Shown piece by piece: positions 33,861-45,835 of a DNA stretch of 64,000 nucleotides. Numbering within the stretch: the first letter of the stretch is position 1; the number at the start of each line of letters is the position of its first letter. The DNA lies in the NCBI RefSeq assembly GCF_013303125.1, contig NZ_JABTTE010000015.1:27690-91689 (forward strand), in the 5' to 3' direction. The stretch comes from Calidifontibacillus erzurumensis (GTDB taxonomy: Bacteria > Bacillota > Bacilli > Bacillales > Bacillaceae_J). The notes below the pieces were generated by a model. It ran no database searches, had not been told where the DNA came from, and worked only from the letters and a program-made list of their open reading frames with translations. Position numbers and translations under genes: made by a program.

Positions 33861-35834
33861 ATGCCGAATTCTATTAAAAAACGATGGCGAAGTATTCCAT
33901 TTATTTTATTCTTGTTATTTTCAATTATTATGATGGTGGTCATCACATATTTCCAATGGGTGCTCGGTATTATTGCTTTCCTCATTACGGGCACAATTGT
34001 CTATTATTTATTTAAATACGAGATGTCGCTATATGAAGAAATGGAACAGTACATTTCGACTTTGTCTTACCGGGTTAAGAAAGTCGGTGAAGAGGCGCTT
34101 TTAGAAATGCCGATTGGCATCGTCCTTTTTAATGATGAGTATCAAATTGAATGGTCCAATCGCTATTTGGCCTCTGTATTAAATGAGGAATCGTTAATTG
34201 GACGTCATTTAAACACAATTTATGAAGGAATGGTTTCTTTATTAAAAGGCGAAGAAGATGTCGAAAAAATTACGTTAGATGAACGGCATTTTCGCGTTCA
34301 TATTAATCGGGATGACAAATTGCTTTATTTCTTTGATATTACCGAACAAACGGAAATTTTACAGTTATATGAAGAAGAAAAAATTGTTTTAAGTGTAATT
34401 TTCTTAGATAACTATGATGAAGTAACGCAAGGAATGGACGATCAAACGAAGAGCAGCATAAACAGCAAGGTCATTTCTATATTAAATAATTGGGCTAATA
34501 AACATGGAATTTTTCTTAAAAGAACTTCATCAGATCGTTTCATTGCCGTTTTTAATCAATTAATTTTAGATCAATTGGAGAAAACAAAATTTGATATTTT
34601 GGATGAAGTCCGGGAATTGCCTTCGAAACAAAATGTTCCGCTAACATTAAGTATTGGCATTGGACACGGTACTTCAAACTTGCCAGAATTAGGCGCGTTG
34701 GCGCAATCGAGCTTGGACTTAGCTTTAGGACGGGGCGGAGACCAAGTTGCCATTAAACATCAAAACGGCAAAGTAAAGTTTTATGGCGGCAAGACAAATC
34801 CGATGGAAAAACGGACACGTGTCAGAGCAAGGGTTATTTCCCATGCTTTGCGTGAATGGGTTATGGCTAGTGACCAAGTGTTTATTATGGGTCATAAAGC
34901 TCCCGATATGGATGCGATTGGGGCATCGATTGGCGTATTGAAAGTTGCCGAAGCTAATGATCGGCAAGGATACATTATATTAGATGAACAAAATATCGAT
35001 TCCGGTGTTCGCAGAATGATGTCAGAGATTCAAATGAAAAGCGAATTGTGGAATCGATTTATATCCCCGGATGATGCGTTGGAGATTGCAACTGATCATT
35101 CTTTGTTAGTCATTGTTGATACCCATAAACCATCGCTTGTCATTGATCCGCGCTTATTAAGTAAAATAGATAATGTTGTTGTTATTGACCACCATCGACG
35201 GGGTGAAGAATTTATTGAAAATCCGGTCATGGTTTATATGGAACCTTACGCCTCATCAACATCTGAGCTTGTGACAGAGCTTTTAGAATATCAGCCGAAA
35301 ACATTAAAAATAGATCGGCTTGAATCAACGGCTCTCTTGGCGGGCATTATTGTCGATACAAAAAGCTTTACATTGCGGACTGGTTCACGCACCTTTGATG
35401 CAGCTTCGTACTTGCGCTCCCATGGCGCTGATACTATTTTAGTTCAGAAATTTTTAAAGGAAGATTTAGACCAATATTTAAAACGATCTAAACTCATTGA
35501 AAATACGGAAATCTATCAAAAAGGAATTGCCATTGCGAAAGCAGATCCAGATGAAGTCTATAATCAAGTCTTAATTGCCCAAGCAGCTGATACTTTACTT
35601 TCGATGAATAATATAAGTGCCTCATTTGTGATTTCCAGAAGACATGATGGAAAAATTAGCATCAGCGCCCGCTCTTTAGGCGATGTCAACGTACAAATTA
35701 TCATGGAAAGTTTAAATGGCGGTGGCCACTTAACAAATGCTGCTACACAAATTGAAGGGAAATCTATTGATGAAGTTGAAATACTATTAAAACAGGCGAT
35801 TGATGACTACTTAGAAGGGGGACAAAAAGAATGA
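33861..35834 (+). CDS. gdpP: cyclic-di-AMP phosphodiesterase GdpP
   Basis: Membrane-bound enzyme that hydrolyses c-di-AMP and so controls potassium and cell-wall homeostasis. Two membrane helices lie within residues 10-55, then a PAS domain (about 85-150) and a degenerate GGDEF domain (about 170-300). The DHH domain has [15 protein letters not shown] near 350 and VIDHHRRG near 442. The DHHA1 domain has [11 protein letters not shown] near 620. At 657 residues it is full length. It overlaps rplI by 4 nt. Confidence 0.97.
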   Translation: MPNSIKKRWRSIPFILFLLFSIIMMVVITYFQWVLGIIAFLITGTIVYYLFKYEMSLYEEMEQYISTLSYRVKKVGEEALLEMPIGIVLFNDEYQIEWSNRYLASVLNEESLIGRHLNTIYEGMVSLLKGEEDVEKITLDERHFRVHINRDDKLLYFFDITEQTEILQLYEEEKIVLSVIFLDNYDEVTQGMDDQTKSSINSKVISILNNWANKHGIFLKRTSSDRFIAVFNQLILDQLEKTKFDILDEVRELPSKQNVPLTLSIGIGHGTSNLPELGALAQSSLDLALGRGGDQVAIKHQNGKVKFYGGKTNPMEKRTRVRARVISHALREWVMASDQVFIMGHKAPDMDAIGASIGVLKVAEANDRQGYIILDEQNIDSGVRRMMSEIQMKSELWNRFISPDDALEIATDHSLLVIVDTHKPSLVIDPRLLSKIDNVVVIDHHRRGEEFIENPVMVYMEPYASSTSELVTELLEYQPKTLKIDRLESTALLAGIIVDTKSFTLRTGSRTFDAASYLRSHGADTILVQKFLKEDLDQYLKRSKLIENTEIYQKGIAIAKADPDEVYNQVLIAQAADTLLSMNNISASFVISRRHDGKISISARSLGDVNVQIIMESLNGGGHLTNAATQIEGKSIDEVEILLKQAIDDYLEGGQKE

Positions 35835-36280
35835 AAGTTATATTTTTGCAAGATGTAAAAGGGAAAGGAAAAAAAGGCGAAGTTAAAAATGTTGCGGATG
35901 GATATGCCCGAAATTACCTTTTAAAGAATAATTTAGCCCTTGAAGCAACCCCGGCAAATATGAAATCATTAGAACAGCAAAAGAAAAAACAAGAGCGGGA
36001 AGCCCAAGAAGAATTGCAAGCTGCTAAACAATTGAAAGAGCAATTAGAAAAGCTGACAGTGGAGCTTTCTGCAAAGTCTGGCGAAGGCGGCCGATTGTTT
36101 GGTTCGATTACTTCTAAGCAAATTGCTGAAGAATTAAATAAAGTTTACCAAATTAAAATTGACAAACGAAAAATTGATCTTGAAGAACCAATTCGTTCAT
36201 TAGGAGTGACAAATGTCCCTGTAAAACTTCACCAAGAAGTAACAGCAACATTAAAAGTACATGTAAAAGAATTAAAGTAA
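35831..36280 (+). CDS. rplI: 50S ribosomal protein bL9
   Basis: Large-subunit ribosomal protein (149 residues). The N-terminal domain [20 protein letters not shown], a long connecting helix and the C-terminal domain are present. The ATG overlaps the gdpP stop (ATGA), indicating translational coupling. Confidence 0.97.
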   Translation: MKVIFLQDVKGKGKKGEVKNVADGYARNYLLKNNLALEATPANMKSLEQQKKKQEREAQEELQAAKQLKEQLEKLTVELSAKSGEGGRLFGSITSKQIAEELNKVYQIKIDKRKIDLEEPIRSLGVTNVPVKLHQEVTATLKVHVKELK

Positions 36281-36310
36281 AAAGCCAACGTTGATATAAA
36301 AAGAGAAAGA

Positions 36311-36346
36311 GGGAGGCTGTTCCAACCATTTGGTCAGCCTCTTTTC
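36311..36346 (+). terminator. terminator after rplI
   Basis: GAGGCTG and CAGCCTC with a 15-nt loop, followed by TTTTCC. Confidence 0.65.
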
Positions 36347-36380
36347 CAATGCAATCTGAAAAGGAAGGAGGAATCCGGAG

Positions 36381-37739
36381 ATGAGCGATCTTTTTACAGA
36401 TCGGACATTGCCTAATAATTTGGAGGCTGAACAAGCGGTACTTGGGGCTATTTTCTTTGAACCTGCCAGCATTTCAACGGCTTCAGAAATTTTAGTACCT
36501 GAAGATTTTTATCGGCCGGCTCATATTAAAATATTTCAAGCAATGCTGGAGTTATCAGAACAAGGCAAACCTGTCGATGTTGTCACGGTTACATCAGAGC
36601 TTGCTGACCAAAAAAAATTAGATGAAGTCGGCGGCATTGCTTATTTAAGTGAATTGGCAGATAGTGTACCGACAGCTGCTAATATTGAATATTATGCCCG
36701 TATCGTTGAGGAAAAATCGATTCTTAGAAGGCTGATCCGAACGGCAACTTCAATTATCACAGACAGTTATCAATCAAGCGATGATGTAGAAACGATCTTA
36801 AATGAAGCGGAACGTTCCATTTTAGAAGTTGCAAATCGGAAAAATACCGGCGGATTCCGAAATATTAAAGATGTATTAATCAGTGTTTATGATAATATCG
36901 AAGCTCTCCATAACCGCAAAGGTGATGTAACCGGAATTCCTACCGGGTTTATTGATTTGGACCGTATGACAGCTGGATTTCAACGAAATGATTTAATTAT
37001 TGTTGCTGCCCGCCCATCTGTAGGGAAAACGGCTTTTGCATTGAATATTGCTCAAAATGTTGCAACAAAAACAGAAGAAAATGTAGCCATCTTTAGTCTG
37101 GAAATGGGGGCAGAGCAGCTTGTTATGCGGATGCTCTGTGCGGAAGGAAATATTAATGCTCAAGCGTTGAGAACAGGGAAAATGACGGAAGAAGACTGGA
37201 AAAAATTAACCATGGCAATCGGAAGTTTATCAAATGCAGGCATTTATATTGATGATACACCAGGGATTCGAATAAATGAAATTCGCTCTAAATGTAGAAG
37301 GCTGCAACAAGAACGTGGACTTGGCATGATTGTCATCGATTACTTGCAATTAATTCAAGGAAGCGGCCGTTCTAGTGAGAACCGTCAGCAGGAAGTATCA
37401 GAAATATCCCGCTCATTGAAAGCATTGGCGCGTGAACTTGGTGTTCCGGTTATCGCTTTATCACAGCTTTCCCGTAGTGTCGAACAGCGCCAAGATAAGC
37501 GGCCGATGATGTCTGATATTCGTGAATCGGGAAGTATTGAGCAAGATGCCGATATTGTCGCTTTTTTATATCGTGACGATTATTATAACAAAGAAACGGA
37601 AAATAAAAATATTATTGAAATTATCATTGCCAAGCAGCGTAACGGCCCGGTTGGTACGGTTGAATTAGCTTTCATCAAAGAATTTAATAAATTTGTAAAC
37701 TTGGAACGCCATCGGGAAGATATGCAACCAACTGCGTAA
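36381..37739 (+). CDS. dnaB: replicative DNA helicase
   Basis: Hexameric 5'-3' replicative helicase (called DnaC in B. subtilis). The N-terminal primase-interaction domain starts PNNLEAEQAVLGAIFFEP. The RecA-like domain has Walker A ARPSVGKTAFALNIA near residue 210, Walker B MIVIDYLQLI, and the arginine-finger region near QRNGPVG. At 452 residues it has the normal length. AAGGAGGAA lies upstream. Confidence 0.97.
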   Translation: MSDLFTDRTLPNNLEAEQAVLGAIFFEPASISTASEILVPEDFYRPAHIKIFQAMLELSEQGKPVDVVTVTSELADQKKLDEVGGIAYLSELADSVPTAANIEYYARIVEEKSILRRLIRTATSIITDSYQSSDDVETILNEAERSILEVANRKNTGGFRNIKDVLISVYDNIEALHNRKGDVTGIPTGFIDLDRMTAGFQRNDLIIVAARPSVGKTAFALNIAQNVATKTEENVAIFSLEMGAEQLVMRMLCAEGNINAQALRTGKMTEEDWKKLTMAIGSLSNAGIYIDDTPGIRINEIRSKCRRLQQERGLGMIVIDYLQLIQGSGRSSENRQQEVSEISRSLKALARELGVPVIALSQLSRSVEQRQDKRPMMSDIRESGSIEQDADIVAFLYRDDYYNKETENKNIIEIIIAKQRNGPVGTVELAFIKEFNKFVNLERHREDMQPTA

Positions 37740-37746
37740 TATGTTA

Positions 37747-37823
37747 GATTTTACGAACAAAAAAATTAACTTTTATAAAATTGTTCGTGTTTCATTGACT
37801 TTACGTCTGTATATTGATAAACT
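37747..37823 (+). promoter_or_regulatory. purA: PurR-type operator and purA promoter
   Basis: Two PurBox-like cores face each other: TTTTACGAACAAA (CGAAC at 37754-37758) and, on the other strand, ACGAACAAT (GTTCG at 37783-37787). They are followed by a promoter with -35 TTGACT (37795-37800), a 17-bp spacer and -10 TAAACT (37818-37823). In B. subtilis purA is repressed by PurR through paired PurBoxes, so the same control is likely. Confidence 0.6.
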
Positions 37824-37868
37824 TACTTTGGTTATTTTTTTCAGTAAAATAAAGCAAAATAAAAATAG

Positions 37869-39197
<1,329 letters not shown>

Positions 39198-39220
39198 GAG
39201 TAGGGAATCGCTCCCGAAAT

Positions 39221-39319
39221 AAGGCAACCCTATATAGTATGACAGCCATAATATATTAGCAGAACTATATCTGCATATGTTATGTTGCTTTTCATACTAT
39301 ATATAGGGATGCCTTTTTT
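39221..39319 (+). terminator. long hairpin terminator after purA
   Basis: AAGGCAACCCTATATAGTATG (39221-39241) pairs with CATACTATATATAGGGATGCC (39293 onward), followed by six T. The 50-nt loop contains a second weaker pairing (GCAGA with TCTGC), so the RNA folds as one long rod. It is much larger than a usual terminator. Confidence 0.65.
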
Positions 39320-39471
39320 ATTTATCGGTTTTTTTCGACAGAATTATGAAATTTATAGAGATTTTTAACGAATTATGGTACATTTAAAAAGACGGTGTTT
39401 ATAACATATGTATAAAAATTCTGAAAATTTCTTTTGCAAGAAGGAGTAGGAAGTAAATAGGAGGAAGATTC

Positions 39472-40941
39472 GTGGTACGATTTTTACATAAATTCAAAAC
39501 GACTATGACACGTTTTTTTCACTCGCCTCACTCGAATAAATCAATGGTTATGAAGAGGGCTGCAATTGTTACGGCTGCAGCTGCTACGATTTCAATTGGT
39601 TCTGTTTATGCTTCCAATGATAATAGCGACAACATTGAAAAAGATGTACATACGGTATACCATATATATTTAAAAAATGAATTCTTAGGTACAGTGGATC
39701 AAAAGGATGTAATTGAAAAGATTTTAACAGAAAAAATTGAAAAGGAAAAGGGTGTTTCTAAAGAATACCATTTTTCACTAAACAACCAACTTGCATACAT
39801 ACCTGAAAAAGTATTTACACCAATTTTTAATAATCAAGAAGCCATTGAAAATGTGAATCAGGCTTTTAAGGAAATGGCTGATGCTGAAGCAATTGTTGTT
39901 GACGGCAAGCCAATAGCATTTGTAGCTAATAAAAAAGAAGCAGAGCAAGTCTTAAAACAATTAAAGATGAAATATGTTCCAGAAGAAATTCTAAATGCTC
40001 TTGCGAATGGTTCAAAAGAAGTAAAACATGATGATTTTATCTATTTGGACGTTCGATTTAAAGAGAAAGTTACAACATCAAAAGGGAAAGTTTTTCCGGA
40101 AGATATTTTATCTGTAAAACAAGCGGTCGAGTTATTGCAAAAGGGAACGCTTGAAACGAAGAAGCACGTTGTTAAAGAAGGTGAAGTGCTCGGTCAAATT
40201 GCTATAGATTATGGCTTGACCTTAAAACAGTTGCTTCAGCTCAATCCAGGCTTGAAAGAAGAAGAGCTTATACATATCGGTGATGAATTAAATGTAACTC
40301 AATATCAACCATTTGTAACAGTTGTTGTTGAAATGAAAGCTGTTCGTGAAGAAGTCATTCCTTTTGAAATTGAAGTTGTAAAAGATGATAGTATTTTTAA
40401 AGGAACAACAAAAGTAAAGCAAGAAGGCAGCAATGGTCAAAGAATTGTTACTTATGCAATTGAACGGGAAAATGGAGTAGTTACTAAAAAAGTTGTTACG
40501 AATGAAACGATTGTGAAAAATCCGACAAAAAAAATCGTTGTAAAAGGAACAAAAGTGATCCCTTCCCGTGGCACAGGTGACTTAGCATGGCCAACAGTTG
40601 GCGGCTACATTTCAAGCCCAATGGGTTATCGATGGGGCAGACAGCATAAAGGTATTGATATTGCTCGACCAAGTAATCGGAGTATTTTAGCAGCAGATAA
40701 TGGAAAAGTTGAATTTGCCGGATGGGACGGCGGTTATGGAAATAAAATTGTTATTAACCATAGAAATGGAATGAAAACAGTATATGCCCATTTATCAAAA
40801 ATTGAAGTAAAAGTCGGCCAAACGGTTTCAAAAGGACAAAAAATTGGTGTGATGGGATCTACTGGAAATTCCACAGGCGTTCATTTGCACTTTGAAGTCT
40901 ATAAAAATGGAAAACTAGTAAATCCAAGATCTGAATTATAG
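39472..40941 (+). CDS. M23 peptidase with LysM and G5 domains
   Basis: A 489-residue exported or membrane-anchored murein hydrolase. A hydrophobic segment near residues 28-48 (AAIVTAAAATISIGSVYAS) is the signal or anchor. A LysM module with VVKEGEVLGQIAIDYGLTL spans about 236-282, a G5 domain about 288-365, and an M23 metallo-endopeptidase about 385-489. HKGIDIA and HLHFEVY carry zinc ligands and are intact. The start is GTG after AGGAGGAAG. It lies upstream of walRK, the regulators of autolysins, so WalR control is plausible. Confidence 0.92.
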   Translation: MVRFLHKFKTTMTRFFHSPHSNKSMVMKRAAIVTAAAATISIGSVYASNDNSDNIEKDVHTVYHIYLKNEFLGTVDQKDVIEKILTEKIEKEKGVSKEYHFSLNNQLAYIPEKVFTPIFNNQEAIENVNQAFKEMADAEAIVVDGKPIAFVANKKEAEQVLKQLKMKYVPEEILNALANGSKEVKHDDFIYLDVRFKEKVTTSKGKVFPEDILSVKQAVELLQKGTLETKKHVVKEGEVLGQIAIDYGLTLKQLLQLNPGLKEEELIHIGDELNVTQYQPFVTVVVEMKAVREEVIPFEIEVVKDDSIFKGTTKVKQEGSNGQRIVTYAIERENGVVTKKVVTNETIVKNPTKKIVVKGTKVIPSRGTGDLAWPTVGGYISSPMGYRWGRQHKGIDIARPSNRSILAADNGKVEFAGWDGGYGNKIVINHRNGMKTVYAHLSKIEVKVGQTVSKGQKIGVMGSTGNSTGVHLHFEVYKNGKLVNPRSEL

Positions 40942-40951
40942 TTTATACGAA

Positions 40952-40997
40952 GAAAGGGACTTTCTTAATGTATTTACATTGAGATTGTCCCTTTCTC
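40952..40997 (+). terminator. terminator after the M23 peptidase gene
   Basis: GAAAGGGAC and GTCCCTTTC form a 9-bp stem around a 26-nt loop. Confidence 0.6.
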
Positions 40998-41166
40998 GTT
41001 TATGAAACTAGGTGTCTATATTTTATAGGTTGGATAAAACGATAAAAGATGGATTTTTGAGGAAGCTTATAACAACATTTAACAATATGCATTTGGGGAT
41101 GCTTAAATAGCAAAGAAATGATAAAGTTAAATAGGAAACTTCTATCTTTGTAGGAGGAGTGTGTAG

Positions 41167-41871
41167 ATGGAAAAGCACATTTTAGTTGTTGATGATGAGA
41201 TGCCAATTGCAGATATTTTGCAATTTAATTTAGAAAAAGAAGGCTATAAAGTTTCATGTGCTTACGATGGGATAGAAGCGCTTCGTAAAGTAGAAGAAAT
41301 TAAACCGGATCTTATTTTATTGGATATTATGCTCCCGCATAAAGATGGGATGGAAGTTTGTCGGGAGATTAGAAAAAAATATGAAATGCCAATCATTATG
41401 TTAACAGCAAAAGATTCAGAGATCGATAAAGTTCTAGGTTTAGAGATGGGCGCAGATGATTATGTAACGAAGCCATTTAGTACGCGAGAATTAATTGCCC
41501 GTGTAAAAGCAAATTTGCGCCGCCATCAACCGGATATTGAAAAGTCCAATGGAGAATCTTCGGAAATCGTTGTCGGTGCGCTAACGATTTATCCGGATGC
41601 GTATACCGTAAAGAAAAGAGGGGAAGAAATTGAGCTGACGCATCGTGAGTTTGAGCTCATTCATTATTTGGCTAAACATATTGGCCAAGTCATGACGCGT
41701 GAGCATCTTCTCCAAACGGTTTGGGGCTATGATTATTATGGCGATGTGCGCACCGTTGATGTGACAATAAGAAGACTTCGTGAAAAAATCGAAGATATTC
41801 CGAGCCATCCAACATGGATCGTAACGCGTAGAGGTGTTGGGTATTATTTAAGAAATCCAGATCAGGAGTAG
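41167..41871 (+). CDS. walR: response regulator WalR (YycF)
   Basis: OmpR-family response regulator, essential in Firmicutes, controlling cell-wall hydrolase genes. The receiver domain has DDE near residues 8-10 and the phosphorylated Asp in LILLDIML, with [10 protein letters not shown] after it. The C-terminal winged helix has [15 protein letters not shown]. At 234 residues it is full length. AGGAGG precedes the ATG. It is the first gene of walRKHIJ-htrC. Confidence 0.97.
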   Translation: MEKHILVVDDEMPIADILQFNLEKEGYKVSCAYDGIEALRKVEEIKPDLILLDIMLPHKDGMEVCREIRKKYEMPIIMLTAKDSEIDKVLGLEMGADDYVTKPFSTRELIARVKANLRRHQPDIEKSNGESSEIVVGALTIYPDAYTVKKRGEEIELTHREFELIHYLAKHIGQVMTREHLLQTVWGYDYYGDVRTVDVTIRRLREKIEDIPSHPTWIVTRRGVGYYLRNPDQE

Positions 41872-41877
41872 CAAACG

Positions 41878-43704
41878 ATGAAAAAAGTCGGTTTCTGGAA
41901 ATCGATCCATTTTAAATTTGTGCTAATTTACGTATTGTTAATTTTATTTGCAATTCAAGTCATTGGCGTTTATTTCGTTCGTGAACTTGAACAACAGCTC
42001 ACTACCAATTTTACCGAGTCAGTCAATGAGCGTATAAGACTTTTAGTTTACAATATTGGCCAAGAAATGATGGAAGAGAGGAATAGTCGGACATTAAAAC
42101 TGGAAGATGAAATTTATACGATTTTGCAAGATTTCCTCTCTAATGATATTGCGGAAGTAGAAGTTGCCGACAGCAGTTTCCGCGTCATCGGTATTTCAAA
42201 TCCATATGATCAAAGCATGATTGGGCGGCGGACGACAGAAGTCCGCCTAAAAAAGGCAATTATTGGTGAAATTGAAACAGAAAATATTTTATTAGACCCA
42301 AGAACTGGAAACAGAATGTTTGTTAAAGCAGTTCCGATTCGAAATCAGGAAGAAGTTATTGGGGCGATGTATGTCGTTGCTTCTATGGAAAAAGTTTATG
42401 AACAGATGCGGGTCATTAATGGAATTTTTGCATCTGGGACTATCATTTCCTTAGCTATTACCGCATTATTAGGAATTTTTGTAGCCCGAACGATCACAAG
42501 ACCAATTGCTGATATGCGTAAGCAGGCGCTTGTCTTAGCGGAAGGAGACTTTTCCCGTAAAGTTAATGTTTATGGGGAAGATGAGATTGGTCAGCTTGCG
42601 GAAACATTTAACGAATTAACAAATAAACTGCAAATTGCCCAGGAAACGACTGAAAGTGAAAAAAGGAAGTTAAGTACCGTTTTGGCGCATATGTCAGATG
42701 GGGTCATCGCTGCCGATAAAGACGGAAACATTATTTTGATGAATGAACCAGCAGAACGAATGTTAAATGTTTCACGTGAAACAATTTATCAAACATCGAT
42801 TTTGAGCTTGCTGAAATTAGAAGGAACTGCAACAATCGAAGATTTATATGATACTGCTGAATCTGTGTTACTTGATTTCAGTGAAAACGATAAAAATAAA
42901 TATATTTTGCGCGCTAGTTTCTCTTTAATAAAAGATGACCATGAAAACCCAACTGGTTTAATAACGGTTTTGCAAGATGTGACGGAACAAGAAGCGATTG
43001 AACAAGAGCGGCGTGAGTTTGTTGCCAACGTATCTCATGAATTGAGGACACCGTTAACAACAATGCGCAGTTATTTGGAAGCTTTAGCAGATGGTGCTTG
43101 GCAAAACGAAGAGCTTGCTCCTCGTTTTATTCATGTTGCGCAAAACGAAACTGAACGGATGATTCGACTTGTTAATGATCTTCTGCAGCTGTCTCGATTA
43201 GATAGCAAAGATTTTCAATTGAAAAAACAAATGGTCAATTTCACGAAATTTTTTGATCAAATAATAGACCGGTTTGAAATTGGAAAAGGCGATCATTTTA
43301 TTTTTGAAAGAGCTTATTCCCAACGCGAACGATTTGTCATGATTGATAAAGACAAAATTACGCAAGTGTTAGATAACATCATTTCAAATGCATTAAAATA
43401 CTCTCCTGAAGGCGGTAAAATTCGATTTGAACTCGTGCAGAAAGAAAATAATCTTTATGTAAGAGTTACTGATGATGGCGTTGGTATTCCAAAACAAGAC
43501 TTGGCAAAAGTGTTTGATCGGTTTTACCGGGTTGATAAAGCAAGATCAAGGAAAATGGGAGGCACTGGTTTAGGACTTGCAATTGCAAAAGAAATGGTTG
43601 AAATTCACGGCGGACAAATTTGGGCGGAAAGTGAAGAAGGGAAAGGAACAACCATTACGTTTACCCTTCCTCTTGAAAAAGAGCGGGAGGAGGACTTTTC
43701 ATGA
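41878..43704 (+). CDS. walK: sensor histidine kinase WalK (YycG)
   Basis: Membrane kinase that senses peptidoglycan state and phosphorylates WalR (608 residues). Helix 1 spans about 12-30 and helix 2 about 183-203, enclosing an extracellular Cache-like domain. HAMP, PAS and HisKA domains follow. The phosphorylated histidine lies in VSHELRTPLTTMRSYLEAL and the ATP-binding sites in NIISNALKYSPEGG and GGTGLGLAIAKEM. A perfect parS lies in its coding sequence (encoding NVSRET). It overlaps walH by 4 nt. Confidence 0.97.
   Translation: MKKVGFWKSIHFKFVLIYVLLILFAIQVIGVYFVRELEQQLTTNFTESVNERIRLLVYNIGQEMMEERNSRTLKLEDEIYTILQDFLSNDIAEVEVADSSFRVIGISNPYDQSMIGRRTTEVRLKKAIIGEIETENILLDPRTGNRMFVKAVPIRNQEEVIGAMYVVASMEKVYEQMRVINGIFASGTIISLAITALLGIFVARTITRPIADMRKQALVLAEGDFSRKVNVYGEDEIGQLAETFNELTNKLQIAQETTESEKRKLSTVLAHMSDGVIAADKDGNIILMNEPAERMLNVSRETIYQTSILSLLKLEGTATIEDLYDTAESVLLDFSENDKNKYILRASFSLIKDDHENPTGLITVLQDVTEQEAIEQERREFVANVSHELRTPLTTMRSYLEALADGAWQNEELAPRFIHVAQNETERMIRLVNDLLQLSRLDSKDFQLKKQMVNFTKFFDQIIDRFEIGKGDHFIFERAYSQRERFVMIDKDKITQVLDNIISNALKYSPEGGKIRFELVQKENNLYVRVTDDGVGIPKQDLAKVFDRFYRVDKARSRKMGGTGLGLAIAKEMVEIHGGQIWAESEEGKGTTITFTLPLEKEREEDFS
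42768..42783. promoter_or_regulatory. parS site 4, inside walK
   Basis: A perfect TGTTTCACGTGAAACA lies within the PAS-region coding sequence of walK. Confidence 0.95.
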
Positions 43705-44999
43705 AAATGAATTTTGAAAGAACAAAATCAGTTGTTCTTTTACTACTTGTATTATTAAGTTTAGCTTTAACATGGGGACTATGGACCTTTCAACCCCAAT
43801 ATGACTTTGGAAAAAGAGCAAATAAAGCCCAAGTTGTAACAATTGGTGAAAAACGGCAGTTTAACGAAGTCATCACACCAATCCAATTTATTTATCATCA
43901 TGGCGGCTACCATTATGGACTATTGGATGATTGGATAACAAATGATTTGTATCATATCGTAATGGATGTAAATGTATTGGACTATGAATATTTGGATCAT
44001 ATAACGAAAAGAGGGCTGCTGGATACATTACATAATGGAAGCAGTCTTGAACTTGTATTTCCTGTTCAATTGCCTGTTACAATATCCAATTATATTATGA
44101 AGCCCGTTCGCCAAGAGTGGGATATCGCTTCTTTTGATCGTATTTTTGTTCATATTTCTAAAAATCCGGCCCTCTATTTAATAGCAACAGCAGGTGACCA
44201 AGCGATTAAATTGCCAATTGATATGGAAGATGTTAGAAAAATTCAAGAAAAAATTGGACAAGTTGGTGGTTCAAAGCAATTATTTTTTAGTATAAATGCT
44301 AGAGATGGGCAAAGATTATATCTGCCTGACAATCAAATATCTTTAACACCTTTAACATTTACAACTGCACGAATCCCACCGACAGAAATTAAAAACGCTT
44401 TGTTTCCTGATCCAAATGGTGTAAAGCAATATCGTTTAAATAATGGTGAAGAGTCTTTTACGGATGAAATAAGAGCGCTTGAAATTTTACAAAATCAGAC
44501 GATGCTTCGCTATGTGAATCCTGCGAAGCAAGATGTATATGGCTTGGAGCCAGAAGAACTTATTTTAAAATCGGTAGAATTCGTGAATGACCACTCCGGA
44601 TGGACGGATTCTTATATGCTAATAGACTGGAAAAAGGCAAATCAATCAGTACAATTTCAATTGATGGTAAATGGCTATCCAGTTTTCCATCCTAATGGGA
44701 TGACAACGATCTATGAATCATGGAGTGAAAGTGAAGTTTACGAATATAACCGCTCTCTTATCAATTTGCGCTTTCAAATAGACAATGGACAAGAAAGCAT
44801 TCTTCTTCCATCAGGCCGCGAATTGTTAAGCTATTTGACACAAGTAAAGCCTAATTTTTCTTTAAGTTTATTAGAATTTGCTTTGATTGGCTATGAAATC
44901 GAGAAAAAAGATTCAGATTTTACTGTAGCAACGATTCAGCCAAGTTGGTTTATAAAGTATGACGGCAAGTGGGAAAAAGTATCCATCCCTAACAGGTGA
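43701..44999 (+). CDS. walH: WalK regulator WalH (YycH)
   Basis: Membrane-anchored extracytoplasmic protein that, with WalI, binds and modulates WalK (432 residues). One N-terminal helix (about 11-29, VVLLLLVLLSLALTWGLW) is followed by the YycH beta-rich domains. The start overlaps the walK stop (ATGA), and it overlaps or abuts the walI ribosome site, so the operon is tightly coupled. Confidence 0.94.
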   Translation: MKMNFERTKSVVLLLLVLLSLALTWGLWTFQPQYDFGKRANKAQVVTIGEKRQFNEVITPIQFIYHHGGYHYGLLDDWITNDLYHIVMDVNVLDYEYLDHITKRGLLDTLHNGSSLELVFPVQLPVTISNYIMKPVRQEWDIASFDRIFVHISKNPALYLIATAGDQAIKLPIDMEDVRKIQEKIGQVGGSKQLFFSINARDGQRLYLPDNQISLTPLTFTTARIPPTEIKNALFPDPNGVKQYRLNNGEESFTDEIRALEILQNQTMLRYVNPAKQDVYGLEPEELILKSVEFVNDHSGWTDSYMLIDWKKANQSVQFQLMVNGYPVFHPNGMTTIYESWSESEVYEYNRSLINLRFQIDNGQESILLPSGRELLSYLTQVKPNFSLSLLEFALIGYEIEKKDSDFTVATIQPSWFIKYDGKWEKVSIPNR

Positions 45000-45019
45000 T
45001 TGGCCAAGGAGGATGTAGT

Positions 45020-45835
45020 TTGGATTGGAGCAAAACGAAGACAATTTTTATATTAATCTTTCTCGTTCTTGATTTGTTTTTAGTCTTTCAATTCATTGAA
45101 AAGCGGACGACCTCCGAGCTTGAATTTATAACGGAATCAACGATTGAAGAACAATTGGAAGAGGATGGGATATCTTACGGAAATCTTCCGATAGTCGGAG
45201 AACAAGAACCGTATATTAGCGGGAAAAGGAAAAAATTTTTATCTCATGAATTAAGCCAATTAAACAACCAATCGGTTTCTCATATTAGCGAAGATTGGAT
45301 TGTTTCTTATTTTTCAGAGCCGATTGCCCTTCCTAAAACAAATATTGAATCTTTCCTTTCTGATTTTATGAAAGAAAATGTAATTGGGGGACAATCGTAT
45401 CGGTTTTGGAAATGGGATAAAAAAGATAATGATTTAATATTTTTTCAAACCTATCAAGGAAAAACACTTTTCTTTAATGAACATGCGATGGTAATCGTTC
45501 ATTTAAATGAAAAAAACGAAATTGTAAGCTATGAGCAAACGATGTTAACGTCCATTGAAAAAATGATCGAAGAAGGCTCAAACCAAGAAGTATTGCCTCC
45601 ATTAAAGGCCATTGAAGTTTTGTATAAGAAAGATTATTTGACATCTGGCGGACATATTACAAAGGTAGAATTAGGATACTACAAAAATGTCCCAATATCA
45701 GGAGATGTTCAAATTTTCGCGGCAACATGGCATATCGTCGTTGACGATGAAATCGACTATTTTGTAAATGCCATTGATGGACAAATAGTAGAAATATTGC
45801 AAGATGGAGTTGGAGAAAATGGGTTTGCATTTTAG
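45020..45835 (+). CDS. walI: WalK regulator WalI (YycI)
   Basis: Partner of WalH in the WalK complex (271 residues). It has one N-terminal helix, [19 protein letters not shown], and a YycI extracellular domain. I chose the TTG at 45020 ([11 protein letters not shown]), which matches the family MDW start and follows AAGGAGGA by about 7 nt. The in-frame ATG at 44996 would place this ribosome site inside the gene. It overlaps walJ by 17 nt. Confidence 0.94.
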   Translation: MDWSKTKTIFILIFLVLDLFLVFQFIEKRTTSELEFITESTIEEQLEEDGISYGNLPIVGEQEPYISGKRKKFLSHELSQLNNQSVSHISEDWIVSYFSEPIALPKTNIESFLSDFMKENVIGGQSYRFWKWDKKDNDLIFFQTYQGKTLFFNEHAMVIVHLNEKNEIVSYEQTMLTSIEKMIEEGSNQEVLPPLKAIEVLYKKDYLTSGGHITKVELGYYKNVPISGDVQIFAATWHIVVDDEIDYFVNAIDGQIVEILQDGVGENGFAF

